Below, piece after piece: positions 16,109 through 23,903 of a DNA stretch of 64,000 nucleotides (its first letter is position 1; each line of letters begins with the position of its first letter). The notes below the pieces were generated by a model, which saw only the letters and a list, made by a program, of their open reading frames with translations, was not told the DNA's origin and ran no database searches. The DNA lies in contig AZWL01000022.1 of assembly GCA_000514715.1 (NCBI GenBank), positions 43,611 through 107,610 of the forward strand. Direction: 5' to 3'. Both the position numbers and the translations under genes were made by a program. This stretch comes from Streptomyces sp. CNH099. Lineage in GTDB: Bacteria; Actinomycetota; Actinomycetes; Streptomycetales; Streptomycetaceae.

Positions 16109-17476
16109 CTACCGCCAGCGGCCGGTGATGGCGAAGGTGGTGCCGGGCGCGTAGCAGTTCACGTACATCGTCCGGCCGCTCGGCGAGAACGTGACGCCGG
16201 CGAACTCGCCGTACGCCGGTTCCTCCGCGCTGCCGGTGTTCTGCCGGTTGCGCGCCACCGGGAAGACCTCGCCGCGCCGCGAGACGCCGTAGACGAACTG
16301 CTCGCCGCCGCCGTCCTCGCACAGGAACAGGCCGCCGGAGGGCGACAGGGCGATGTTGTCCGGGTACTCGCCGGGGGTGTCCACGCCGTGGTCGGGGCCG
16401 AAGCGGATGACGAGCTTCAGCTCGTTGGTCCGCGGCGTGTAGCGCCACACCTGGCCGAAGTGGTCGCCGCCGGAGCCCTGGTCGCTCCTGGCGTAGCTGG
16501 AGACGAAGTACACCGACCGCCCGCCCCAGTAGCAGCCCTCCAGCTTCTGCGCGTGCGTCATCGGGCGCCCGAAGTCCTGGTGGCGGATCGGGGTCCCGGC
16601 GGCCAGCGGGTCGGGCACCTCGATCCACTCGACGTCGTCGAACGTGGCGCCGATCTCCTCGACCACCGACAGGTCGGGCACGTCCGGCACCCGCATGGCC
16701 TGCAGTTCGCCGCCGGCCCGCAGGGAGCCGCGGCCGCCCTTGGGCTTCTCCGGCAGGAAGCGGTAGAAGAGCCCGAACGGGTGCTCGAAGGCGTCCTCGG
16801 TCTCGTACACCACGCCGTTGGCCGGGTCGAAGGCGACGGCCTCGTGCTGGAAGCGGCCCATCGCGGTGAGCGGGACGGCGCCGCTGGCGTGCGGGTCGGC
16901 GGGGTCGACCTCGAAGATGAAGCCGTGGTCCTTGGTGTACCCGTTGGTGCCGGCCTTGTCCTCGGTCTCCTCGCAGGTCAGCCAGGTGTCCCAGAGGCTG
17001 GGGCCGCCGGCGCAGTTGACCGCGGTGCCGGCGATGCCGACGCGCTCGCTCTTCGGCTCGCCGTCCCCGCCGACCTCCAGCACGGTGCAGCCGCCCATGC
17101 CCATCGGGTCGTAGGTGAGGCCGTCGACGGCCGGGACCCGGTACGCGGCGTTGGGGCGGTTCTCGTGGTTGCGTACGAGCTGTACCCCCGAACGGCCGCG
17201 GCAGGCGCGGAAGGCGGCCATGCCGTCGTGGTTGCTGGGCACCGCGCCCTCACCGGAGAGCAGTTGGTCGCCCTCGCGGGAGAGCACCCGGTAACGGAAG
17301 CCCTTGGGGAGGTCCAGCAGGCCGTCGGGGTCGGGGACGAGCGGGCCGTAGCCGGCGTGGTGCGGGGCGTGCGCGGCGGCGGTGCCGGCGTACAGCTCGG
17401 AGACGGTGCCGGTGAAGGCGATACCGGCGCCCAGCGCACCGGTGCGGGCGAGGACCTGACGTCGTGTTGCAGACAT
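16109..17476 (-). CDS. PhoX-type phosphatase (DUF839), Tat-exported
   Basis: A 455-residue protein starting MSATRRQVLARTGALG, with a twin-arginine signal (RRQVL followed by a hydrophobic stretch). PhoX/DUF839 features include PSNHDGMAAF, LVRNHENRPN, DTWLTCEETED, GRFQHEAVAFDPANGVVYETED, and near the C-terminus PDNIALSPSGGLFLCEDGGG and TFSPSGRTMYVN. PhoX enzymes are Ca/Fe-dependent extracellular alkaline phosphatases that release phosphate from organic esters. A PHO-box-like direct repeat directly upstream supports control by PhoR-PhoP under phosphate limitation. A TTG 12 bp upstream is a possible alternative start. Confidence 0.88.
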   Translation of the reverse strand: MSATRRQVLARTGALGAGIAFTGTVSELYAGTAAAHAPHHAGYGPLVPDPDGLLDLPKGFRYRVLSREGDQLLSGEGAVPSNHDGMAAFRACRGRSGVQLVRNHENRPNAAYRVPAVDGLTYDPMGMGGCTVLEVGGDGEPKSERVGIAGTAVNCAGGPSLWDTWLTCEETEDKAGTNGYTKDHGFIFEVDPADPHASGAVPLTAMGRFQHEAVAFDPANGVVYETEDAFEHPFGLFYRFLPEKPKGGRGSLRAGGELQAMRVPDVPDLSVVEEIGATFDDVEWIEVPDPLAAGTPIRHQDFGRPMTHAQKLEGCYWGGRSVYFVSSYARSDQGSGGDHFGQVWRYTPRTNELKLVIRFGPDHGVDTPGEYPDNIALSPSGGLFLCEDGGGEQFVYGVSRRGEVFPVARNRQNTGSAEEPAYGEFAGVTFSPSGRTMYVNCYAPGTTFAITGRWR

Positions 17477-17533
17477 GCGGAAGACCAACTCCCTGCTGGC
17501 GGACAGGAAAACGGTGACCCGATCGTGTGTACC

Positions 17534-17555
17534 ACCCGGTGAACCGAAAGTGAAC
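17534..17555 (-). promoter_or_regulatory. PHO box (PhoP-binding direct repeats) upstream of phoX-type gene
   Basis: On the minus strand two adjacent 11-bp units read GTTCACTTTCG and GTTCACCGGGT. The Streptomyces PhoP site consists of 11-bp direct-repeat units with a GTTCACC-like core. The site is 58-79 bp upstream of the phosphatase start and in the right orientation. A third, degenerate unit may follow (GGTACACACGA). Confidence 0.75.
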
Positions 17556-17578
17556 CAGGTGAGAGGGTGTGTGCAGGT

Positions 17579-18751
17579 CTAGTCCTCTGGCCCCGCCGGC
17601 CGCGCCGCCCCGCCGTCGGCCCCTCCGGCGGCGGCGTGCGCGTCGCGCGCCAGGGCGGTCAGCCGGGATATCGCGCGGAAGTACTTCTTGCGGTAGCCGC
17701 CGGCGAGCATCTCCGGGCCGAACAGCCGGTCGAACGGCACGCCGGAGGCGAGCACGGGTATCTCCCGGTCGTACAGCCGGTCCGCGAGCACGACCAGCCG
17801 CAGCGCCGTCGCCTCGTCGGTCACCGGCCGCACGCCGGTCAGGCACACGATCCGTACGCCGTCGGTCAGCGCGCCGTACCGGCTGGGGTGGACGCGCGCG
17901 AGGTGGCCCAGCAGGTCGGGGAAGGCGTCGAGGGTGGCGCCCGGGACGGTGCGGGCGGCGCGGGCGACGGTCTCGTCGGCCGGTGGGGTGGGGGCATCGG
18001 GCAGGCCGCGGTGGCGGTAGTCGTCGCCGTCGATGCGCAGCGGGCGGAAGCGGGCGGCCAGGCCCTGTATCTCGCGCAGGAAGTCGGCCGCGGCGAACCG
18101 GCCCTCGCCCAGCTTGCCGGGCAGCGTGTTGGAGGTGGCGGCCAGCGCAACGCCGGACTCCACGAGCTTGCCGAGGAGGGAGGAGACCAGCACGGTGTCG
18201 CCGGGGTCGTCCAGCTCGAACTCGTCGATGCACAGCAGCCGGTGGCTGCCGAGGGTGCGTACCGTCTGCTGGAAGCCCAGCGCCCCCACCAGGTGCGTCA
18301 GCTCGACGAAGGTGCAGAAGCCCTTGCGCTCGGGAACGGCCTCGGTGGCGTGCCAGAGCGAGGCCAGCAGGTGGGTCTTGCCGACGCCGAAGCCGCCGTC
18401 CAGATACACCCCGCGCGGCCCGGCCGGCTCCTTCGGCGCCCGCCGCCACCACGGCCGCCGGCCTCCCCCGCCGGCTACGCCCTCACTGGCGGGGGTACCC
18501 CCACTGACGGCCGTGGCGCCGCCGCCGAGCCCGGCGGCGAAGGCGGTGAGGGCGCGTACGGCCTCGGCCTGGCCGGGGCGGGCCGGGTCCGGCACGTAGG
18601 TCGCAAAGCGCACCGCGTCGAAGCGCGGCGGCGGCACCAGCTCGGCGACCAGCCGCTCGGCGGGGACATGCGGCTCGCGGCCGGTGAGCGCACCGGGGGA
18701 TATCCCGGCGCCCGGCGTGCCGGCGGCGGGGGCGGAGGTCGAAGGGGGCAC
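17579..18751 (-). CDS. zapE: AFG1-like/ZapE P-loop ATPase
   Basis: A 390-residue ATPase from a GTG start. The Walker A is GGFGVGKTHLLASLWH and Walker B LLCIDEFELDDPGD; the arginine-containing TSNTLPGKLGEGRF and the C-terminal YDREIPVLASGVPFDRLF are typical of AFG1/ZapE. In E. coli ZapE is a membrane-associated ATPase affecting Z-ring stability; in mitochondria the family assists protein turnover. The role in Streptomyces is not established. A linker of about 15 residues (GGTPASEGVAGGGG) before the ATPase core derives from the same 39-bp repeat as in the deacetylase gene. Confidence 0.87.
   Translation of the reverse strand: MPPSTSAPAAGTPGAGISPGALTGREPHVPAERLVAELVPPPRFDAVRFATYVPDPARPGQAEAVRALTAFAAGLGGGATAVSGGTPASEGVAGGGGRRPWWRRAPKEPAGPRGVYLDGGFGVGKTHLLASLWHATEAVPERKGFCTFVELTHLVGALGFQQTVRTLGSHRLLCIDEFELDDPGDTVLVSSLLGKLVESGVALAATSNTLPGKLGEGRFAAADFLREIQGLAARFRPLRIDGDDYRHRGLPDAPTPPADETVARAARTVPGATLDAFPDLLGHLARVHPSRYGALTDGVRIVCLTGVRPVTDEATALRLVVLADRLYDREIPVLASGVPFDRLFGPEMLAGGYRKKYFRAISRLTALARDAHAAAGGADGGAARPAGPED
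18462..18503. repeat. Third copy of the 39-bp dispersed hairpin repeat, inside the zapE-like gene
   Basis: The sequence matches the copies at 15687/15726 apart from one or two bases and encodes GTPASEGVAGGGG on the minus strand in the same reading phase. The arms CCCCCGCC and GGCGGGGG can form an 8-bp stem. Confidence 0.85.
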
Positions 18752-18816
18752 GTTCTCACTGTACGGTCGCCGCCTCGGCGAGCCGCACACCAGTGCCCCA
18801 TGCCACACTGCCGCTT

Positions 18817-19584
18817 ATGCGCCGCTTGCTGCCCGTACCCGCCGACCCGTCCGCGCTCGCCGACCGTGAGTGGTCCCTGGACGAGCTGGCGGACGCCTAC
18901 GCCTATCCCGAGGGGGGCGGTGTCTGGCTGCGGGCCAACATGGTCAGCACCGTCGACGGCGCCGCGGCCTTCGGCGGGCGCTCCCAGCCGCTGTCGTGCG
19001 ACGCCGACATGCGCGTCTTCGGAGTGCTCCGCGGGCTGGCGGACGTGGTGATCGTGGGTGCAGAAACGGTACGCCTTGAGGGGTACCGGCCGGCCCGCGC
19101 CCGGGCGGCCTTCGCCGCCCGCCGGGCCGCGGCGAGCCAGCCCCCCGCCCCGCCCGTCGCGGTGCTCTCCGCCTCCCTCGACCTCGACTTCTCGCTGCCG
19201 CTGTTCACCGCACCGGCCGTCCCGACGCTGCTGCTGACGGGCGCGGAGGCGCCCGCGGAGCGGCTGGCCGCGGCCCGGGCGGCGGGGGTGGAGGTCGTGG
19301 TCGCGGGGGAGGGCCGGGGCGCCGACCCGGCGGCGGCCCTCGGTGCGCTGGCGGAGCGCGGGCTCCGGCGGCTGCTGACCGAGGGCGGGCCCGCCGTGCT
19401 GGGGGCGTTCGCCGGGGCGGGGGTACTCGACGAACTGTGCCTGACCCTGGCGCCCCGCGCGGCGCTGGGAGACGCGCCGCGGATCATGCGCGGCGCCGCC
19501 CCGCCGGCGGAGCCGCTCGGCCTCGCCCTGTACTCGGTCATGGAGGAGGCCGGCTTTCTGTTCACGCGTTACCGTCGGTTCTGA
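18817..19584 (+). CDS. Pyrimidine reductase family protein (RibD C-terminal domain)
   Basis: A 255-residue protein with the dihydrofolate-reductase-like RibD C-terminal fold: WLRANMVSTVDGAAAFGG near residue 40, FGVLRGLADVVIVGAETVRLEGY, GLRRLLTEGGPAVLGAFAGAGVLDELCLTLAP and the terminal GFLFTRYRRF. The domain reduces the ribosyl side chain of the riboflavin precursor with NADPH. The gene is not in a rib cluster, so its substrate may differ. It is divergent from the zapE-like gene with 65 bp between the starts. An in-frame GTG at 18793 is an alternative start. Confidence 0.85.
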   Translation: MRRLLPVPADPSALADREWSLDELADAYAYPEGGGVWLRANMVSTVDGAAAFGGRSQPLSCDADMRVFGVLRGLADVVIVGAETVRLEGYRPARARAAFAARRAAASQPPAPPVAVLSASLDLDFSLPLFTAPAVPTLLLTGAEAPAERLAAARAAGVEVVVAGEGRGADPAAALGALAERGLRRLLTEGGPAVLGAFAGAGVLDELCLTLAPRAALGDAPRIMRGAAPPAEPLGLALYSVMEEAGFLFTRYRRF

Positions 19585-19590
19585 CAATCT

Positions 19591-19609
19591 GCGGAATATA
19601 ACGTTCCGC
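19591..19609. promoter_or_regulatory. Inverted repeat with a possible SigR-like promoter
   Basis: GCGGAA-TATAACG-TTCCGC is a 6-bp inverted repeat directly after the reductase gene. Within it GGAAT (19593) is followed after 18 nt by GTG, close to the SigR pattern GGAAT-N18-GTT but not matching the last base. It may serve the gene starting at 19691, or be a weak terminator. Confidence 0.25.
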
Positions 19610-19690
19610 TTAGCCGTGCTGGGGCAGACTGAATCGGCAGGATCGTTTCTGGCGTGGTCTTTGTGCCTGTGCGGAAGAAGGGCGTCCATC

Positions 19691-20158
19691 GTGTTCACCA
19701 CCGTCCTGATGATCGAGAAACCGCTCGCGCCCGTGGATGTGGAGATGGTCACCACCCTCCACGGCGAGGAGCGCGTCAGCTTCGTCGTGCTCCTGCAACC
19801 CCGCGGCGACCAGGGAGTGCTGCTGCGTGCCCTCGACGACGTGGCGCTCGGCGAGCTGGAGGACGCGGTCCGCGAGTCGGACGAGCCGGAGGGGCACGAG
19901 GCGCTGCCCACGGCCCGCATGTCGCTGGAGCACTCCCTGAAGGCACTGCGCGAGCAGGGCGCCGAGGCGGTCGGGGAGATCGTCGACCGGCACCCGCTGG
20001 ACCTGCTGCAGTCCGTCGTGGAGCAGACCCGGGCCGACGAGGTGATCGTGCTCACCGCGCCGCACCTGGTGGAGGAGTTCTTCCACCGCGACTGGGCCTC
20101 CCGGGCCCGGCACAAGGTCGGCGTGCCGGTGCTGAAGCTCTTCGCGCACGACGGCTGA
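19691..20158 (+). CDS. Conserved actinobacterial protein, nucleotide-binding/universal-stress-like
   Basis: A 155-residue protein from a GTG with AAGGGCG 6-7 nt upstream. The pattern, FTTVLMIEKPLAPVDVEMVTTLHGEERVSFVVLLQP and the C-terminal ADEVIVLTAPHLVEEFFHRDWASRARHKVGVPVLKLFAH, suggests a small alpha/beta fold of the universal-stress type. Orthologues beside murC in Streptomyces are often labelled indole-3-glycerol phosphate synthase; nothing in this sequence supports that enzyme. The function is unknown. It reads in the same direction as murC but is separated by 134 bp. Confidence 0.7.
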   Translation: MFTTVLMIEKPLAPVDVEMVTTLHGEERVSFVVLLQPRGDQGVLLRALDDVALGELEDAVRESDEPEGHEALPTARMSLEHSLKALREQGAEAVGEIVDRHPLDLLQSVVEQTRADEVIVLTAPHLVEEFFHRDWASRARHKVGVPVLKLFAHDG

Positions 20159-20292
20159 CCCCGCCCCGCGCCGCCCCGGGCCCGGGGCGCGCCCGCGCCG
20201 GGCCGCCGGGCCGGCGGGGTGCCCGGCCCGGAACGCCGTCGCGGGATGGAAGAATCGTCGCGTCCCAACCGAGCCCAAGGAGCGCACACCAC

Positions 20293-21702
20293 ATGACCCC
20301 GGGGATCCCGCCCACGCTGGAGAGTCCGCACTTCATCGGCATCGGCGGCGCCGGTATGTCGGGCATCGCGAAGATCCTCGCCCAGCGCGGCGCCGCCGTC
20401 GCCGGCAGCGACGCCCGCGAGTCCGGCGCCGTGGCCGCCCTCCGCGAGCTGGGCGCCGTCGTGCACCTCGGCCACGCCGCCGGGCACCTCGACCCCGCCG
20501 CCAGCGCCGTCGTCGTCTCCTCCGCCATCCGCGAGGACAACCCCGAGCTGGCCGCCGCCCGCGAGCGCGGCCTGCCCGTCGTGCACCGCTCCGACGCGCT
20601 CGCCGCCGTCATGGACGGGCTGCGCCCCGTCGCCGTCGCCGGCACCCACGGCAAGACGACCACCACCGCCATGCTCGCGGTCGCCCTGCGCACCCTCGGC
20701 CGCGACCCGTCGTACGCCGTCGGCGGCGACATCGACGTCCCCGGCTCCAACGCGCACCACGGCCTCGGCGAGGTCTTCGTCGCCGAGGCCGACGAGAGCG
20801 ACCGCAGCTTCCACACGTACGCGCCCGAGGTCGCCGTCGTCCTCAACGTCGAGCTGGACCACCACGCCAACTACGCCTCGCTGGAGGAGGTCTACGCCTC
20901 CTTCGAGACCTTCGCCGCCCGCATCGTCCCCGGCGGCACCCTCGTCGTCTCCGCCGACCACCCCGGCGCCCGCGAGCTGACCCGGCGGCTGGCCGGCAGC
21001 GGCGTGCGCACCGTCACCTACGGCGGGTCACCCGACGCCGACGCGCGTGTGCTCGGCGTCACCCCCAAGGGCCTGACCAGCGAGGTCACCGTGCTGCTCG
21101 ACGGCGCGGAGCACACCTTCGGCGTCTCCGTCCCCGGCCGCCACTACGCCCACAACGCCGTCGCCGCCCTCGCCGCCGGCGCCGCGGCCGGCGTGCCCGC
21201 CGGGGAGCTGGCGCCGGCGCTGTCGTCGTTCACCGGGGTCGGCAGGCGGCTCCAGACCAGGGGCACCGCCGCGGGCGTGCGGGTCGTGGACACGTACGCG
21301 CACCACCCGACCGAGATGACCGCCGACCTCCAGGCCGTACGGGCCGCCGCCGACGACGGCCACGACGGCGGCCCCGGCCGCATCCTCGTGGTCTTCCAGC
21401 CCCACCTGTACTCCCGCACCCGCGAGCTGGGCGCCGAGATGGGCCACGCCCTCGCGCTCGCGGACGCCGCCGTCGTCCTCGGCATCTACCCCGCCCGCGA
21501 GGACCCGATCCCGGGCGTGACCAGCGACATCATCATCGACGCGGCGCGCACCCGGGGCGCCGACGTCACCCCCGCGCCCGACCCGGCCGCCGTCCCCGGC
21601 CTCGTCGCCGGAATGGCGAAGCCCGGCGATCTCGTTCTCACCATGGGGGCGGGGGACGTCACCGAGCTGGGACCGAGGATCCTGTCCCGACTGGAGGGCT
21701 GA
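20293..21702 (+). CDS. murC: UDP-N-acetylmuramate--L-alanine ligase
   Basis: A 469-residue Mur ligase from ATG with AAGGAG upstream. The N-terminal UDP-binding motif is HFIGIGGAGMSGIAKIL, the P-loop GTHGKTTTTAMLAVAL, the central ADESDRSFHTYAPEVAVVLNVELDHH and the C-terminal-domain YAHHPTEM. It adds L-alanine to UDP-MurNAc in the cytosol, the first step of peptide stem assembly. The usual dcw-cluster partners are absent here, and msrB follows one base after the stop, so the two are probably co-transcribed. Confidence 0.95.
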   Translation: MTPGIPPTLESPHFIGIGGAGMSGIAKILAQRGAAVAGSDARESGAVAALRELGAVVHLGHAAGHLDPAASAVVVSSAIREDNPELAAARERGLPVVHRSDALAAVMDGLRPVAVAGTHGKTTTTAMLAVALRTLGRDPSYAVGGDIDVPGSNAHHGLGEVFVAEADESDRSFHTYAPEVAVVLNVELDHHANYASLEEVYASFETFAARIVPGGTLVVSADHPGARELTRRLAGSGVRTVTYGGSPDADARVLGVTPKGLTSEVTVLLDGAEHTFGVSVPGRHYAHNAVAALAAGAAAGVPAGELAPALSSFTGVGRRLQTRGTAAGVRVVDTYAHHPTEMTADLQAVRAAADDGHDGGPGRILVVFQPHLYSRTRELGAEMGHALALADAAVVLGIYPAREDPIPGVTSDIIIDAARTRGADVTPAPDPAAVPGLVAGMAKPGDLVLTMGAGDVTELGPRILSRLEG

Positions 21703-21703
21703 C

Positions 21704-22111
21704 ATGACGTACGAGGTCGACAAGCCGGACGAGCAGTGGCGCACGGAGCTGTCGCCCGAGGAGTACCGCGTCCTGCGGAAGGCGGGCACCGAGCCCGCCT
21801 TCACCGGCGAGTACACCGACACGAAGACCGAGGGTGTCTACGAGTGCCGCGCCTGCGGCGCGGAGCTGTTCCGCTCCACGGAGAAGTTCGAGAGCCACTG
21901 CGGCTGGCCGAGCTTCTACGACCCCGCGCGGAGCGAGGCCGTCGGGCTGCTGGAGGACCGCTCGCTGGGCATGACCCGCACCGAGGTGCGCTGCGCCCGC
22001 TGCGGCTCCCACCTGGGCCACGTCTTCACCGGCGAGGGCTACCCGACCCCGACCGACCAGCGCTACTGCATCAACTCCGTGTCGCTGCGGCTGGTGACCG
22101 ACGGGCAGTGA
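21704..22111 (+). CDS. msrB: Peptide-methionine (R)-S-oxide reductase
   Basis: A 135-residue MsrB. The catalytic Cys lies in QRYCINSVSLRL, the zinc-binding CxxC pairs are YECRACGAELF and VRCARCGSHLGHVF, and the substrate region is HCGWPSFYDP. It reduces methionine-R-sulfoxide in proteins using thioredoxin. The ATG begins one base after the murC stop, which predicts coupled translation and links oxidative-damage repair to a cell-wall gene. Confidence 0.95.
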   Translation: MTYEVDKPDEQWRTELSPEEYRVLRKAGTEPAFTGEYTDTKTEGVYECRACGAELFRSTEKFESHCGWPSFYDPARSEAVGLLEDRSLGMTRTEVRCARCGSHLGHVFTGEGYPTPTDQRYCINSVSLRLVTDGQ

Positions 22112-22190
22112 GGCCCGCGCCGCCGCGACGGGAAGGCCGGGCCGGCCGCGCGGCGCGTGCCCGCGGGTGCGTGCACGCGCCGCCGGTCCG

Positions 22191-23672
22191 TCAGCAGGCC
22201 CCCGCGGAACGCCACTCCGCGAGTTCGTCCAGGGTGATGACGCCCGGGTCGTGGTACACCCGGTCCAGGAAGTCCGGCGGGTTGTGCTCGCCGTCCTGGA
22301 TGAAGTCGCCGCTCCAGGTGGTGAACCAGCTCCAGTCGGCCTCGTACGCCCGCAGCAGCTCCGGGTCCGGGATCGACCCGGTCTCGGTGAGGGCGACGAG
22401 CTTCCGGTCGCCGCCGAGTTCGACGAGCTTCTCGTACGTGCCGCTGACCGGGCCGTGGTCGCCGACGGGCGGGTAGGTGTCGGCGCTGACGATGTCCACG
22501 GTCCCGTCGCCCGGGTACCACTCGGGGTCGACGGAGTTCCACACCCAGATCAGGTTGTGCAGCCCGTGGTGGTTGACCATCCGGTCGTACATCAGGTTCC
22601 ACAGCTCCTTCGCGGGCCCGGGGCCGTGCGCGCCCCACCAGAACCAGCCGCCCTCGGCCTCGTGCAGCGGGCGCCACAGCACGGGGACGTCCGCGGCCTG
22701 CAGCCGCAGGAGTTCCCCTGCGATGGCGTCGATGTCGCGCAGCAGCAGCGCGTACTCCGCGGACTGCGGTTCGGCGAGCGCCGCGGCCACGTCGAACGTC
22801 GTGGCGTCGGTGTAGAAGCCGCGCCACCACTCCTTGCCGGGCTCGTCGATCAGCCCGGCCGGGGCGTTCCAGTGCCAGGTGAAGGTGGTGATGCCGCCGC
22901 GTTCGTCCCAGGCCAGGGCGTTCTCGACCTCGGTCGAGGTGGCCCCGCGCTCGACGCGGCTGGGGGAGTAGTCCATCATGTCGAGCCCGGCGACGGCCGG
23001 GGTCTTGCCGACGTTGTCCTCCAGCCACCGGACGGAGTCCATGTCCTGCTGGCCGCTGAGGATGTTCTCGCCGTAGTTCGCGGTGAGGTCGGCCAGCAGC
23101 TCGCGGACCTCGGGCGTGGCGTCGGGGTCGACGGGAACGCCGGAGACCTGGTGCGGCGGCCGGGGCTCGCTGGGGGAGAGGCTGATGGCGTCGATCTCGT
23201 ACCAGCCCCAGTTGTTCACGATCGTCACCGTGTTGGCGCCCTCCCGCAGGAGCACCCTGCCGGCGGAGACGGTGCTGAAGGTGTCGGTGGCGGCGAAGGT
23301 GACGTCTCCGGCGCCCTCGCCGTTGAGCCGCAGCGTGGCGGTTTTCCGGCCGTAGGGCGCGCGGTAGTGGACCGTCAGGTCGTGCAGGCCGCCGGGGCTG
23401 TCGGGGACGGTGAGGGTGACCTGGTCCGACGCCTCGTCGAAGCCGGCGACGTAGCCGGTGCCGGAGTAACCCGGCGCGGTCGACTCCACGACGACGCCGC
23501 TGAGTTCGCCGTCCTCGGCCTCGTAGACGGCCGGCGCGGCGGCGTCCGCGGGCTCCTGGGCGGCGGCGTGGGACGGAAGGGCGGCCACGGAGAGCAGACC
23601 GGCGAGGAGCGCTGCCGGCACGGCCCGCAGCAGCGCCGGCCGGCGTCGTCCGGGGGGTGATCGTCGGAGCAT
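22191..23672 (-). CDS. Secreted beta-mannanase, CBM35 plus GH26 domains
   Basis: A 493-residue protein with GGAGA about 5 nt before the ATG and an N-terminal signal peptide ending near SHAAAQEP. Residues 45-165 form a CBM35-type sugar-binding module (VYEAEDGELSG, GYVAGFDEASDQVTL, IVNNWGWYEIDAISL). The GH26 catalytic domain covers about 185-493: the acid/base Glu is E328 in RPLHEAEGGWFWWG and the nucleophile E420 in VALTETGSIPD. It should hydrolyse beta-1,4-mannans outside the cell. A perfect CebR-type palindrome upstream suggests repression relieved by cello-oligosaccharides. Confidence 0.92.
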   Translation of the reverse strand: MLRRSPPGRRRPALLRAVPAALLAGLLSVAALPSHAAAQEPADAAAPAVYEAEDGELSGVVVESTAPGYSGTGYVAGFDEASDQVTLTVPDSPGGLHDLTVHYRAPYGRKTATLRLNGEGAGDVTFAATDTFSTVSAGRVLLREGANTVTIVNNWGWYEIDAISLSPSEPRPPHQVSGVPVDPDATPEVRELLADLTANYGENILSGQQDMDSVRWLEDNVGKTPAVAGLDMMDYSPSRVERGATSTEVENALAWDERGGITTFTWHWNAPAGLIDEPGKEWWRGFYTDATTFDVAAALAEPQSAEYALLLRDIDAIAGELLRLQAADVPVLWRPLHEAEGGWFWWGAHGPGPAKELWNLMYDRMVNHHGLHNLIWVWNSVDPEWYPGDGTVDIVSADTYPPVGDHGPVSGTYEKLVELGGDRKLVALTETGSIPDPELLRAYEADWSWFTTWSGDFIQDGEHNPPDFLDRVYHDPGVITLDELAEWRSAGAC

Positions 23673-23704
23673 GGGGTCTCCAGGGGGGCGTGAACGCTCC
23701 GTGA

Positions 23705-23718
23705 TGGGAGCGCTCCCA
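23705..23718. promoter_or_regulatory. CebR operator (14-bp palindrome)
   Basis: TGGGAGCGCTCCCA is identical to the published binding palindrome of CebR, the Streptomyces LacI-family cellulose/cello-oligosaccharide repressor. It lies 33 bp upstream of the mannanase ATG, where a bound repressor would block transcription. Confidence 0.8.
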
Positions 23719-23793
23719 AGTCGCGGTGAGGGGAGAATCGCAACGCCACCGGCGCGCGTCAATACCGCGCGCGGAGCCGGTGCGGAGTCCCGG

Positions 23794-23821
23794 CCGGCGC
23801 CGGGCACCCGCCCGGCGCCGG
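23794..23821 (-). terminator. Strong hairpin, 12-bp stem and 4-nt loop
   Basis: CCGGCGCCGGGC-ACCC-GCCCGGCGCCGG is a perfect 12-bp stem downstream of the secreted-protein gene and upstream of the mannanase promoter. With the neighbouring hairpin it should end the long sugar operon transcript. Confidence 0.7.
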
Positions 23822-23846
23822 GATGCCGCCCGCCGGACGGCGGGGA

Positions 23847-23887
23847 GCCTCCCGGGCCCGCCCCCGATACGTACCGGCCCGGGAGGC
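23847..23887 (-). terminator. Strong hairpin, 12-bp stem and 17-nt loop
   Basis: GCCTCCCGGGCC and GGCCCGGGAGGC form a perfect 12-bp stem beginning 16 bp beyond the stop codon of the secreted-protein gene. It is the first of two hairpins met by transcription from the sugar operon. Confidence 0.75.
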
Positions 23888-23903
23888 ACGTGCGCGCCCC
23901 GCG

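Noticed and set aside
19593..19618. SigR promoter GGAAT-N18-GTT upstream of the murC/msrB region
   Set aside because: The -10 reads GTG instead of GTT and the site overlaps an inverted repeat after the previous gene; kept only as a weak note.
19691..20158. Indole-3-glycerol phosphate synthase
   Set aside because: The protein is only 155 residues and shows none of the TIM-barrel motifs of that enzyme; the label is a known misannotation of this family.
18475..20961. Another minus-strand frame of more than 800 codons spanning the reductase, the small conserved gene and part of murC
   Set aside because: It overlaps three well-supported plus-strand genes and its translation is repetitive G/V/A/D text without a domain.
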